NCBI RefSeq assembly: GCF_014649755.1
Contig: NZ_BMTQ01000003.1
Coordinates: forward strand, 558,001-622,000
Direction: 5' to 3'
DNA: 64,000 nt
Origin: Streptomyces litmocidini
GTDB lineage: Bacteria > Actinomycetota > Actinomycetes > Streptomycetales > Streptomycetaceae
The position numbers and the translations under genes are program-made. Below are positions 29,144-37,626 of the stretch, one piece after another; within the stretch, counting starts at the first letter, position 1, and each line of letters starts with the position of its first letter. The notes beneath the pieces were generated by a model. That model did not search any database. It saw only the letters and a program-made list of their open reading frames with translations, and was not told the DNA's origin.

Positions 29144-30379
29144 TCAGCCGGGATCGGGCGCAGCGATGTCGGGCGCGAGATCCAGCAGCAGGAGCGCGGC
29201 CGCCACATGGGTCGGATTGTGCTCCACCTTGACGGCCGAGAGCTCGTTGGCACGCGAGACCCGCCGCTCGACGGTGTTCCGGTGCGCGTAGAGGTGGGCA
29301 GCCGCCCGCGTGGTGTTGAAGCCGCACTGCACGTAGGTGAGGAGTGCCTGTCGTAGTGCCGTGTCGGCTTCGGCCAACGCCCCGAGCGTATTGATGACGA
29401 ACCGACGTGCGCCGGCACGGTCCTTCGTGAGCGCGTCGATCAGCTCGACGTCGGCGTAGGCGGTGAGGCGCCGGTCGGACCCGAGCCGGGTGACCAGCGC
29501 CTGCGCCGCGAGGGCGTCCTGGTGGCTGGACCGGAATCCTTCGAGCCCACGTCCCGGCCTTCCCACCGCCACACGGACCCGGTCGGTCGCCGCGAGGGCT
29601 TTCTCCACATGATGGAGGTCCGGAACGACCTCCCCCGAGAGCCAGATCCACCGCGACGTGGCACTGGCACGCGCCACCAGGGCGCTCCGGCCCCCGGCGG
29701 CGGAGCGCACGGCCGGGACCGCCTCGTCCAGGGCATCGGCCAGCTGAGGATCATCGATCCACAGGACGAGGCTCACGTGCCACCGCCCCATCCGGTAGCG
29801 CAGGCGCCCCTCGGCCAGGTCTTCCGCCATCGGTGCCCCGCTGGCGATCAGCTGGATCAGTGCGATCCCCTCGGCGTCCGTATTGCCCATCGCCGCGGCG
29901 AGGCCGGCTTCGCGCAGGGCCACGACCGAGTCGAGGGCGTACTGCACCAGCGACTTCCCCGACACGTCCAGGACCCCCACGAGAAGGGCGGGGTCGGCGC
30001 AGTGCGCCACGCATTCCTCCAGCCATCGCCGCCAGCCGATCCCCAGGGCCACGCGCCAGGCGACGGCGAAGTCGGGCGCGATGCCGCGGGAGACGAGATC
30101 GTGGATGTACGCCGTGGTCCTCGGGCCGACGTAGGGCTCCACCCGCCGTCCCGGTTGCTGGATGTTCGCGGTCAGCCATTGGGCGATGTCGGAGCGGTTG
30201 AGTTCGCGGTCCTCCTCGACCAGCGAGGCGTCCGCGAGGAGGGCAGGATCGTTCTGGGCCACGAGAGAGGGCTCCGCGAAGGCGTCGACCAGGGCGTCCG
30301 TTTCCGTCAGCAGGCGCTGGCACAGTGACCTGATCGCATCAGCGACCTCGCGGGAGGGCGGGGGCCACAGCTCTTCCAT
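29144..30379 (-). CDS. PucR/CdaR-type transcriptional regulator
   Basis: A 411-residue regulator. The C-terminal PucR helix-turn-helix is clear (LLTYVQCGFNTTRAAAHLYA then HRNTVERRVSRANEL). The N-terminal half is an all-helical sensor of the type found in actinobacterial PucR proteins, and the middle holds a GGDEF-like CdaR region (VRVAVGRPGRGLEGFRSSHQ). PucR proteins often control purine, amino-acid or amine catabolism. Its neighbours are the convergent MFS gene and, beyond a 670-bp gap, the catabolic locus, so control of either is possible but unproven. Confidence 0.88.
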   Translation of the reverse strand: MEELWPPPSREVADAIRSLCQRLLTETDALVDAFAEPSLVAQNDPALLADASLVEEDRELNRSDIAQWLTANIQQPGRRVEPYVGPRTTAYIHDLVSRGIAPDFAVAWRVALGIGWRRWLEECVAHCADPALLVGVLDVSGKSLVQYALDSVVALREAGLAAAMGNTDAEGIALIQLIASGAPMAEDLAEGRLRYRMGRWHVSLVLWIDDPQLADALDEAVPAVRSAAGGRSALVARASATSRWIWLSGEVVPDLHHVEKALAATDRVRVAVGRPGRGLEGFRSSHQDALAAQALVTRLGSDRRLTAYADVELIDALTKDRAGARRFVINTLGALAEADTALRQALLTYVQCGFNTTRAAAHLYAHRNTVERRVSRANELSAVKVEHNPTHVAAALLLLDLAPDIAAPDPG

Positions 30380-30430
30380 GTCTTAAGTGTCCCTCCGGTC
30401 CTGAGGAGCCGACGCTCCCGACATGCCGTG

Positions 30431-30556
30431 TCACTGACAGATGAAGGCGAGCAGCGCGTCCTGGCGCTGTGCGGACGTCGTCCTGGACCGCGCCGGAAAG
30501 GCGGCCGTCGCGGACCGGAAAATGCCGTTGCCGGCGTCGTCGACGATGCGGGTCAT
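30431..30556 (-). CDS. Possible small protein, 41 residues
   Basis: An ATG at 30556 follows an excellent ribosome site (AGAAGGAACC) and encodes MTRIVDDAGNGIFRSATAAF, a further 17 Arg/Ser/Thr/Ala-rich residues and the end ICQ. It has no signal peptide or membrane helix and one cysteine, three residues from the end. It lies 51 bp upstream of the PucR regulator gene on the same strand. No function is recognised. The rest of the 30380-31048 gap holds the palindrome at 30850 and no other convincing gene. Confidence 0.4.
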   Translation of the reverse strand: MTRIVDDAGNGIFRSATAAFPARSRTTSAQRQDALLAFICQ

Positions 30557-30849
30557 GGTTCCTTCTTCGTGAGTGAGGCATGCCGGAGGCATACGGGGTT
30601 TCGGGCTCGGGGGACGGGCGGTTGACGCGACTGCCGTCCAGCGGCGATGTCCTCCGGCACCTGTGCGGCCCTCTTCGAAGAGGGCGTCCTCGTGGACCTC
30701 GTTGGCGTCGCCGGCGGGGATCACGATCTCTTCGGCCCACGACGAGACGCCCGGGTGGTGGTGCGGCGGCGCGTCGTGTCCGCCGCCTCGACGGGCGTGG
30801 CAGGGCCTCGGAGAACAACCGCGCGCATGGGGCTCCAAAAGCGGAGGGT

Positions 30850-30866
30850 GTTTAGTGCTACCAAAC
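30850..30866. promoter_or_regulatory. Palindrome shared with the catabolic operon (copy 1)
   Basis: GTTTAGTGCTACCAAAC has 7-bp arms with one mismatch. Similarity to the copy at 33510 continues downstream (C-GGCGGCA...ACGC...CCGGTGG), giving about 46 related bases. It lies 183 bp upstream of the cupin-XRE regulator gene, in the same orientation as copy 2 to its operon. It may be that regulator's own operator. Confidence 0.65.
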
Positions 30867-31048
30867 CGGCGGCAGGTTTACCACGCTGCCGGTGGCGCTG
30901 CAAGAGTCCGGCGGCGTCGCCCCCCGAAGGGCACCGGCCCCCCGTGACGCGCATGCCTTAGCCTCGTGTCACGGAGGGGGCTCGTCCGAGTCGGCCTGTC
31001 ACCCGACGGGCACACGACCTCGACCTCTGGACGGGCGGTGAGCACACG

Positions 31049-31657
31049 ATGTCCATCGAAAGCAACGGGAGAGCAGGCGGAGCGGCCAAGAACCCCCCTG
31101 CTCACGAAGCGTCCACAGGCGCGCAGCTGAGGGCGATCAGGCTCAGCCGCGGGTTGTCGTTGACTGAAGTCGCACACCGGGCGGAGGTCACCAAGGGCTT
31201 CCTGAGCCAGTTGGAGCGTGGTCTCACCAACGTGTCCGTCCCGACGTTGTTGCGCGTCTGCGACGTGCTGCGGATCGGGGTCGGCGAGCTGTTCACCCAC
31301 CCGGACGAGCAGGTCGTGGAGAGCGGAAGCCGGATCGACATGGGCGGTGAAGGCGTGACCGAGTACCTGCTCACGCCTGCCGACACCACGGCGTTCCAGG
31401 TCTTCCGCTCGGTGATCGAGCCGGGCGGGGGCACGGGTGGCCCCTATCGGCTCGACACCGCCACGATCTTCGCGACGGGACTGAGCGGCTCGACCCGTCT
31501 GATCGTCGGGGGCGAGACCCGGATGCTGTCGGCCGGCGTGTCCACCTCGTTCTCCGGTCGGACGCTTCACCAGTTCGACAATCCGGGTACGACGGTCAGC
31601 GAAGTCCTGTGGGTCCTGTCGCCTCCCCTGCCGCGCGGCGCGCGAGGACCGGTCTAA
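31049..31657 (+). CDS. XRE-family regulator with C-terminal cupin domain
   Basis: A 202-residue transcription factor of the PuuR/SutR-like group. Residues about 24-80 form the helix-turn-helix (LRAIRLSRGLSLTEVAHRAE then KGFLSQLERGLTNVSVPTL), and residues about 105-195 form a cupin effector domain. Such proteins commonly control amine, amino-acid or acid catabolism, with the ligand sensed by the cupin. It is divergent in sense from the APC permease gene, with which it overlaps tail to tail by a few bases, and is followed by the large catabolic operon. The palindrome at 30850 and its twin at 33510 mark it as the probable local regulator. Confidence 0.9.
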   Translation: MSIESNGRAGGAAKNPPAHEASTGAQLRAIRLSRGLSLTEVAHRAEVTKGFLSQLERGLTNVSVPTLLRVCDVLRIGVGELFTHPDEQVVESGSRIDMGGEGVTEYLLTPADTTAFQVFRSVIEPGGGTGGPYRLDTATIFATGLSGSTRLIVGGETRMLSAGVSTSFSGRTLHQFDNPGTTVSEVLWVLSPPLPRGARGPV

Positions 31658-33141
31658 ACCGCGTCCTTCGGACTTCGGCCGGAGGACACGGCCTGGAGCC
31701 GCTCGTAGACGGCCGGTCGGGCCGACCGCAGGACGAGGGCCTGCACCGCGCCCACCACGGCCGAGAGGGCGACGAAGCCGCCGATCACCCACGCGCCTTC
31801 TGTGGTGCCGACGAGGAGCGGGAAGTTGGCGACCGTCAGGTAGACCACGCAGGCCAGGCCGAGGAAGGCCACGGCCGGGGCCACGACCGTGGCCCACACC
31901 GACTGCCGCTCGTCGGCGCGCCGGAAGAAGCCGATCACCGCGAGGCTGGTGGCCGCCATCAGCAGGACGATGCCGAGGGTGGCGGCGCCGGAGAACCAGG
32001 CGTAGAGGTCCCCGATCGGATCGAGGTCGAGCGCGACGACGACGAGCGTGGTGACGAACGCGACCGCCGAGGCGACGGCCGAGGACGATGACGGCGCGCG
32101 GTGCCGGGGGTGGACGACGCCCAGCGACGCCGGAAGGGTGCCGGCCCGGGACAGCGAGAACTGGTAGCGCGTCACGACGTTGTGGAAGGCCAGCACGCAC
32201 GCGAACTGACTGGTGATCAGGAGCAGCTGCATCACGTCGGCCCAGACGGACCCGACGTAGCTCTGCGCCAGCTTGAGGACGAGGCCCTCGGGATCGGCCT
32301 TCGCGGCGCCGGTCACGGAGTCGACCCCGACACCCACCACGACCGCCCACACGGTGAACGAGTAGAAGATCCCGATCACCAGGATCGCGACGTACGTCGC
32401 CCGCGGGACCGTGACGTCGGGGTCCTTGGCCTCGTTGCGGAACACGGCCGTCGCCTCGAAGCCGATGAACCCGAAGAAGGCGAACATCACGCCGAGGCCC
32501 AGGGAGCCGTTCCCCACGATCGAAGGCGACAACGGCTCGGCCGTCAGGCCGTGGGCGCCGCCGTGGCCCACGATGCCGAGGTCCATGACCAGGAGCAGCA
32601 GGGATTCCAGCACCAGCACGACACCGAGCACCTTGGCACTCAGCTCGATGTCGCGATGGCCGAGGAAAGCGATGATGCCCAGCGAGACGAACGCCCACAC
32701 CCACCAGGGGGAGTTGACGTCGGCGTACCGCTCGATGACGTTGCTCGTCGCGACGCCGACGTAGGCGTTCACCCCGACGAGGAGCAGCGTGTAGGAGAAG
32801 AGCGCGAGGGTCGCGGCCGAGAGGCCGGGTATCCGGCCCAGCCCCGCCTGGACGTAGGCGTAGAAGGCGCCCGCGTCGCGTACCCGTCCGGCCATCAGCG
32901 TGAAGCCGACCGCGAAGACCAGCAGCATCACGGTGGACAGCGCGAAGTACAGCGGCATGCCCGGGCTGCCGCTCACGGCGAAGGCGAGCGGCACCCCACC
33001 GGCCACCAGCCCGAGCGGCGCCGCCGCGGCGAGGACCATGAACACGATCTGCGGTACGCCGAGCCCGCGGTCGAGCGGGTCGCCCGATCCCGCTTCACCG
33101 CTGGGTGCTTCGACGTGCCCTGTCTTGGAGAGGTCGGTCAT
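31654..33141 (-). CDS. APC-family amino acid/amine permease
   Basis: A 495-residue transporter with about 12-13 helices. The N-terminus (LDRGLGVPQIVFMVLAAAAP) and the helix 1 break region (GGVPLAFAVSGSPGMPLYFA) are typical of the APC superfamily, as are FAFFGFIGFEATAVFRNEAK in helix 6 and the following PRATYVAILVIGIFY. The ATG at 33141 has AAAGGTGG upstream; the GTG at 33150 is less well placed. Paired with a cupin-XRE regulator, amine oxidase and aldehyde dehydrogenase, it resembles the PuuP role in putrescine use, so an amine or amino acid is a likely substrate. This is inferred. Confidence 0.88.
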   Translation of the reverse strand: MTDLSKTGHVEAPSGEAGSGDPLDRGLGVPQIVFMVLAAAAPLGLVAGGVPLAFAVSGSPGMPLYFALSTVMLLVFAVGFTLMAGRVRDAGAFYAYVQAGLGRIPGLSAATLALFSYTLLLVGVNAYVGVATSNVIERYADVNSPWWVWAFVSLGIIAFLGHRDIELSAKVLGVVLVLESLLLLVMDLGIVGHGGAHGLTAEPLSPSIVGNGSLGLGVMFAFFGFIGFEATAVFRNEAKDPDVTVPRATYVAILVIGIFYSFTVWAVVVGVGVDSVTGAAKADPEGLVLKLAQSYVGSVWADVMQLLLITSQFACVLAFHNVVTRYQFSLSRAGTLPASLGVVHPRHRAPSSSSAVASAVAFVTTLVVVALDLDPIGDLYAWFSGAATLGIVLLMAATSLAVIGFFRRADERQSVWATVVAPAVAFLGLACVVYLTVANFPLLVGTTEGAWVIGGFVALSAVVGAVQALVLRSARPAVYERLQAVSSGRSPKDAV

Positions 33142-33509
33142 GTCGACCACCTTTCAGCTCACGGCCGGTGCCGGCTCGTCATGGTTGGATGGATCGTCCC
33201 GAGCGGGAGCCGGCTGCTCGCCGTTCCCGCTCACCGGCGATCCGGCAGTCGTCGCCCGCGGCCGCCCCGTCGGCCGGCTCCCGGCCATGGCGACCGGCGA
33301 CATCTCCACGGCTGCGAGCCGCCTCGGCCTCCCCCGCGGTCGGACCGAGGCCGGACTTCGACAGAGGCGCGCCGTGATGCGACGTGTCCGTCCGCCGGCG
33401 GGTGCACAGGTTCTCCGCGCACCGCGTCCGCGCCGTAACCCATGACGCCCGTTTGGTTACCCGGGGGCACCCTGCCGAGCGTCCCGGGGCAGCGGGGCCA
33501 CGACAAGGC

Positions 33510-33526
33510 GTTTAGTGCTACTAAAC
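33510..33526. promoter_or_regulatory. Palindrome shared with the XRE gene (copy 2)
   Basis: GTTTAGTGCTACTAAAC has perfect 7-bp arms around GCT. It lies 278 bp upstream of the monooxygenase gene that opens the catabolic operon, and could also serve the divergent APC permease gene. Together with copy 1 it outlines a small regulon. The stretch 33142-33509 shows nothing else. Confidence 0.7.
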
Positions 33527-33675
33527 CGCGGCGGCAAACCTCTATCACGCCGGTGGTGTCACCACAAGGTCGTCGGCAAGGCGGCCGGCCGCTCCGCTTC
33601 CCGAAGAGCCTGCGAGACCTCGGCCCAGGCGGCGCCCGGCCGTCGACAACCGGAGGAGAGCAGCGGTGCGACTCG

Positions 33676-33787
33676 CCTGTGCACCGTGCACCGGACCCGA
33701 GCGAAGCAGGTGCCCGCTGTCGTTCTCGCCGACGGGCGTGGCTGGAGAAAGTGAAGCCACCAGCCACATGAACAGCGAGGAAACGCC
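33676..33787 (+). ncRNA. Conserved 5' leader element (copy 1), candidate cis-regulatory RNA
   Basis: This leader directly precedes the monooxygenase ATG and closely matches 50729-50839. The best-conserved stretch contains GAAGCAGGTGCCCGC and GTCGTTCTCGCC, and both copies end GGAAACGCCATGAC at the start codon. TGGCTGG (33739-33745) can pair with CCAGCCA (33760-33766). In both, a tiny frame MN(S/T)(E/A)ETP ends with a TGA overlapping the ATG. The longer reading frames are not preserved between copies because of a 1-nt length difference, so conservation seems to be at RNA or DNA level. No known riboswitch class is recognised. Confidence 0.5.
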
Positions 33788-35320
33788 ATGACAGCTGAGG
33801 TGTTGGACGCCGTCGAGGAGTTCGACGTGGTGATCATCGGAGCGGGAATCTCCGGAATCGGCGCGGCCGCCTATTTCAGCCGAGAGCTCATCGACAAGTC
33901 GCTCGTCGTGCTGGAGGCCCGCGACAACATCGGTGGCACCTGGGACCTCTTCCGCTATCCCGGCATCCGCTCGGACTCCGACCTCCACACCTTCGGTTAC
34001 GAGTTCAAGCCGTGGCGCCACGAAGCCGCGATCGCCGACGCCCCCCTCATCAAGGGATACCTCCAGGAAGCGGTCGAGGAGAACGACCTGGAGCGCCGCA
34101 TCAGGCTCCGTCACCGGGTCGTCAGCTCGGAATGGTCCTCGGAGGACTCGAGGTGGACCCTCACCGTCCAGACGCCGGACCCCGCCACGGGAGAGACCCG
34201 GACCAAGACGATCCGCGCGGGCTGGGTCTTCGCCGCCACCGGCTACTACCGGTACGACCAGGGTTTCTCCCCGGAGTTCCCGGGGCGCGACGACTACGAG
34301 GGCCTGGTCGTCCACCCGCAGCACTGGCCCGAGGGCCTCGACTACAGCGGCAAGAAGGTCGTCGTCATCGGCAGCGGCGCGACCGCGATCACGCTGGTGC
34401 CGGCCATGGCCACCGGGGCGGGCGCCGCCCGGCACGTGACGATGCTGCAGCGCACCCCCACCTACGTCATGGCGCTCCCCCGTGTCGACAAGGTCGCCCT
34501 GGCGCTCACGAAGCTGCTCGGGGAAGAGCGCGGGTACGCCGTGACGCGGTTCAAGAACATCTGGACCGAACACGCCGTCGTGAAGGGCCTGCGGACCTTC
34601 CCCAAGACCGGGCGAGCGCTGATCCGGCGCGAGAACGTCAAGCGCCTTCCCAAGGGATTCGACGTCGACAAGCACTTCAACCCGCCGTACGACCCGTGGG
34701 ACCAGCGGCTGTGCGTGGCGCCGAACGGCGACTTCTTCGACACGATCAAGGAGGGCAGGGCCTCCGTCGTCACCGACTCCGTGGCGCGGTTCAGCAAGCG
34801 CGGCATCGTCCTGGCGTCGGGCGAGGAGCTGGAAGCCGACATCATCGTCACCGCGACGGGGCTGAACCTGCAGCTCTTCGACGGCATGCCCATCGTGGTC
34901 GACGGACGCAAGGTCGACCTGGCGGACGCGCTCTGTTACCGCGGAATGCTGCTGAGCGGGATCCCGAACTGGGCGATGGCGATCGGTTACACCACCTCGT
35001 CCTGGACGCTCAAGGTGAGCCTGATGTGTCGCTACTTCATCGACCTGGTCAGGCACATGGACGCCCACGGATACGACACGGTGGTTCCGGTCGCACCGTC
35101 GGGGACGCCGCGCAGGCCCGTCATGGACCTCCAGGCCGGGTACGCCAAGCGCGGCGAGAAGCTCATGCCCAAGCAGGGCCCCGAGAAGCCCTGGCGGATG
35201 GCGATGTCCTACCCCGAGGACGCCAAGGCCCTGCGCGGACCGGTGGCCGACGAGAACCTCGAGTTCGGCACCGGCCGGCCGGCCGCGCAGCGGACCGGGA
35301 GGCGAGCGGCCCGTGCCTGA
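33788..35320 (+). CDS. Baeyer-Villiger-type flavin monooxygenase, EtaA/EthA-like
   Basis: Inserts oxygen next to a carbonyl, turning ketones into esters or lactones, using FAD and NADPH; it is a cytoplasmic enzyme. The 510-residue protein has the FAD motif VVIIGAGISGIGAAAYF, the actinobacterial motif GGTWDLFRYPGIRSDSD, the Baeyer-Villiger fingerprint region FPGRDDYEGLVVHPQHWPE, and the NADPH motif VVVIGSGATAITL. This spacing is that of the EthA/EtaA group rather than cyclohexanone monooxygenase. The ATG at 33788 sits at the end of the conserved leader. It is the first gene of the catabolic run; its stop overlaps the hydrolase start by 8 bp, implying coupled action on the ester product. Confidence 0.9.
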   Translation: MTAEVLDAVEEFDVVIIGAGISGIGAAAYFSRELIDKSLVVLEARDNIGGTWDLFRYPGIRSDSDLHTFGYEFKPWRHEAAIADAPLIKGYLQEAVEENDLERRIRLRHRVVSSEWSSEDSRWTLTVQTPDPATGETRTKTIRAGWVFAATGYYRYDQGFSPEFPGRDDYEGLVVHPQHWPEGLDYSGKKVVVIGSGATAITLVPAMATGAGAARHVTMLQRTPTYVMALPRVDKVALALTKLLGEERGYAVTRFKNIWTEHAVVKGLRTFPKTGRALIRRENVKRLPKGFDVDKHFNPPYDPWDQRLCVAPNGDFFDTIKEGRASVVTDSVARFSKRGIVLASGEELEADIIVTATGLNLQLFDGMPIVVDGRKVDLADALCYRGMLLSGIPNWAMAIGYTTSSWTLKVSLMCRYFIDLVRHMDAHGYDTVVPVAPSGTPRRPVMDLQAGYAKRGEKLMPKQGPEKPWRMAMSYPEDAKALRGPVADENLEFGTGRPAAQRTGRRAARA

Positions 35321-36248
35321 GACGAGCGGCGCCGAGGGCGTCGACCAGTACGCGACCCTGCCGTCCGGAATGACGATCTGCTTCCGGGACCACGGCGACA
35401 AGGCCGACCCCGTCATCCTGCTCGTCGCCGGCATGGGCGAGGACCTCACCTTCTGGACCGACTCGTTCTCCGACTCGCTCGTCGCCCGCGGCTTCCGGGT
35501 CGTCGCGTTCGACAACCGTGACGTCGGCCAGTCGACGTTCGTCGCCGCGCCCCCTCCCGCGCTCTGGCGGCAGGTCGCGGCGCGCCCGCGCGGCGACGCG
35601 TACGCGCTGGCCGACATGGCCCAGGACGCCGTCGGTGTGCTCGACCACCTCGGGATCCCGCGGGTGCACCTGGTGGGGCGGTCGATGGGCGGGATGATCG
35701 CGCAGACGATCGCGGCCACGGCGCCCGAGCGCGTCCTGTCGCTCACGTCCCTCTACTCGACCACCGGGGCGAAGAAGGTGGGACAGCCGGCCCTGTCGAC
35801 GATCCGGCTCCTCGCCTCCCCACCGGCGAGGACCAGGACCGCGGCGGTCCGTGCCCACCTGCGGCTCACCAGGCACATCGCCGGAGCGGGATACCCCATC
35901 GACGACGCCGCCGAGGCGGCCCTGGCTGCTCACGGGTGGGATCGCAGCGCCGGTGATCCGGCGGCCGGCGTGGCGCGCCAGGTCCAGGCGATCCAGCGCT
36001 CCGGCGACCGGACGGCCCAGTTGGGCAGGATCACGGCCCCGACGCTGGTCATCAACGGCGACCGGGACCTGCTGGTCGACCCGAGCGGCGGCGCCGCGAC
36101 CGTCCGGGCGATCCGCTCGGCCCAGCACGTGGTCATCCCCGGCATGGGCCACCACATCCCCGAGGCCCTCGTCGGCCCCGTCACCGAGTACATCGCGCAG
36201 CACGCGGCCCGCGTGGGCGAAGGAGGAAACCATGTCCGGATCTCGTAA
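35313..36248 (+). CDS. Alpha/beta hydrolase, probable esterase/lactonase
   Basis: A 311-residue serine hydrolase. The nucleophile elbow GRSMGGMIA puts the Ser at residue 124, the acid is probably the Asp in VINGDRDLLVDP, and the His is in IPGMGHHIPE. The oxyanion region is LLVAGMGEDLTFW. The GTG start overlaps the monooxygenase stop by 8 bp, so hydrolysis of the Baeyer-Villiger ester or lactone is the simplest role. The last 17 bp overlap the amine oxidase gene start. Confidence 0.88.
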   Translation: MPETSGAEGVDQYATLPSGMTICFRDHGDKADPVILLVAGMGEDLTFWTDSFSDSLVARGFRVVAFDNRDVGQSTFVAAPPPALWRQVAARPRGDAYALADMAQDAVGVLDHLGIPRVHLVGRSMGGMIAQTIAATAPERVLSLTSLYSTTGAKKVGQPALSTIRLLASPPARTRTAAVRAHLRLTRHIAGAGYPIDDAAEAALAAHGWDRSAGDPAAGVARQVQAIQRSGDRTAQLGRITAPTLVINGDRDLLVDPSGGAATVRAIRSAQHVVIPGMGHHIPEALVGPVTEYIAQHAARVGEGGNHVRIS

Positions 36249-37626
36249 GCCCGGCTCCGGGGACACCACGGTCGACGTCGTCGTCGTCGGTGCCGGCTTC
36301 GCCGGCCTGAGCGCCGCCGAGCGACTGGTGAGCACGGGGCGGTCCGTCCTGGTCGTGGAAGGCCGCGACCGGGTCGGAGGACGATCGCGCTCCGGCGAGG
36401 TGGCAGGCGTGAAGGTCGACCTCGGAGCGACGTGGGTGGCACGACGCCACACCGCCATCCGGGACCTCGCGAACCGGATGGGGTGTACCACGACCGGCCA
36501 GTTCGACCAGGGTCGCAACGTGCTGTGGCTGGCCGGCCGGCGCCGCACCTACAGCGGCACCATTCCCAAGGTCTCCCCCGCGACCCTGGTGGACATGGCC
36601 CGCATGCAGGCGGCGGTGAACAAGCTGGTCGCGACCATCGACGTGAACGCCCCGTGGGAGACGCCCGGGGCGGGCCGGCTCGACGCCGTCTCGTTCGGCG
36701 AGTGGCTCGACCGGAAGAACGCGCTGCCCAGCACCCGTGCGCTGATGACCATCATCAGCAAGGTGCAGTGGGGCTGCACCCCGGGAGACGTCTCCCTGCT
36801 GCACGTACTGCGCTACATCCGTGCGGCGGGTGGGCTCGACCACATGCTGGACGTCGAGGGCGGAGCGAACGAGGACCGGTTCGTCGAAACCACCCAGGAG
36901 ATCGCCAAGCGGGTGGCGGAGCGGCTCGGCGACCGCGTGCGCCTGGAGACACCGGTGCGCCGCATCACGCAGGACGACGACGGCGTCACCGTCCACACCG
37001 ACTCCGGCGAGATCCGCGCCGGGTACGCGATCGTCACGGCCGCGCCGGAGCACCGCGCCGCCATCGCGTTCGACCCCGCTCTGCCCGAGCAGGCCGAAGG
37101 GCTCGCGCGCACCTGGCGCATGGGCGTGCTGAGCAAGGCCTTCGTGGCCTACGAGAAGCCGTTCTGGCGGACCGACGGGCTCTCCGGCGAGGCGGTGACC
37201 GACACCGGAACCGTGTTCATCACCTTCGACGTGTCGCCCGCCCCCGGCGGACCGGGCGTCCTGATGACCTTCTGCGACCCCCGCGTCTTCGACGGCTTCG
37301 ACCCCGAGACCCGACGCGACCTGGTCGTCCAGCAGCTCGTCGACCTCTACGGTCCGCAGGCCCGCACCCCGATCGACTACCTGGACCACTGCTGGGGATC
37401 GGAACCGTTCGCTCCGGGCGGCCCCCACCCTGCCGCCGGCCCCCACGCGACGGTGAGCTACGGCAAGGCGCTGACCGAGCCCCACGGGCGCGTCCACTGG
37501 GCCGGCACCGAGACCGCCGGCGAATGGGCCGGCACCATGAACGGCGCGGTCCTGACGGGCCAGCGCACCGCCGAGCGCGTCGTCGCCCTCCTGTCCCGCG
37601 ACGTCCGAGAGGGGGCGTCTCGATGA
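36232..37626 (+). CDS. Flavin-containing amine oxidase (monoamine oxidase family)
   Basis: Oxidises amines to aldehydes or ketones with release of ammonia and H2O2, using FAD. The 464-residue chain has VDVVVVGAGFAGLSAAERL with EGRDRVGGRSRS, the MAO-type LGATWVARRHTAIRDLA, and the C-terminal flavin motif HWAGTETAGEWAGTMNGAV. ATG 36232 has a near-perfect ribosome site (AGGAGG). The open frame to its left is not part of it. Its position between the hydrolase and an aldehyde dehydrogenase suggests it makes an aldehyde for that enzyme. Other members of the superfamily, such as phytoene desaturases, are less likely because the C-terminal motif is MAO-like. Confidence 0.88.
   Translation: MSGSRKPGSGDTTVDVVVVGAGFAGLSAAERLVSTGRSVLVVEGRDRVGGRSRSGEVAGVKVDLGATWVARRHTAIRDLANRMGCTTTGQFDQGRNVLWLAGRRRTYSGTIPKVSPATLVDMARMQAAVNKLVATIDVNAPWETPGAGRLDAVSFGEWLDRKNALPSTRALMTIISKVQWGCTPGDVSLLHVLRYIRAAGGLDHMLDVEGGANEDRFVETTQEIAKRVAERLGDRVRLETPVRRITQDDDGVTVHTDSGEIRAGYAIVTAAPEHRAAIAFDPALPEQAEGLARTWRMGVLSKAFVAYEKPFWRTDGLSGEAVTDTGTVFITFDVSPAPGGPGVLMTFCDPRVFDGFDPETRRDLVVQQLVDLYGPQARTPIDYLDHCWGSEPFAPGGPHPAAGPHATVSYGKALTEPHGRVHWAGTETAGEWAGTMNGAVLTGQRTAERVVALLSRDVREGASR

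Noticed and set aside
33676..33787. Leader as a coding region on the minus strand (GENDSGHLL-type frame seen in both copies)
   Set aside because: The shared frame has several non-conservative changes and shifts because of the 1-nt length difference; a protein explanation is weaker than RNA or DNA conservation.
33545..35746. 733-codon minus-strand frame opposite the monooxygenase and hydrolase genes
   Set aside because: Composition is typical of an antisense shadow, while the plus strand encodes intact enzymes with all motifs.
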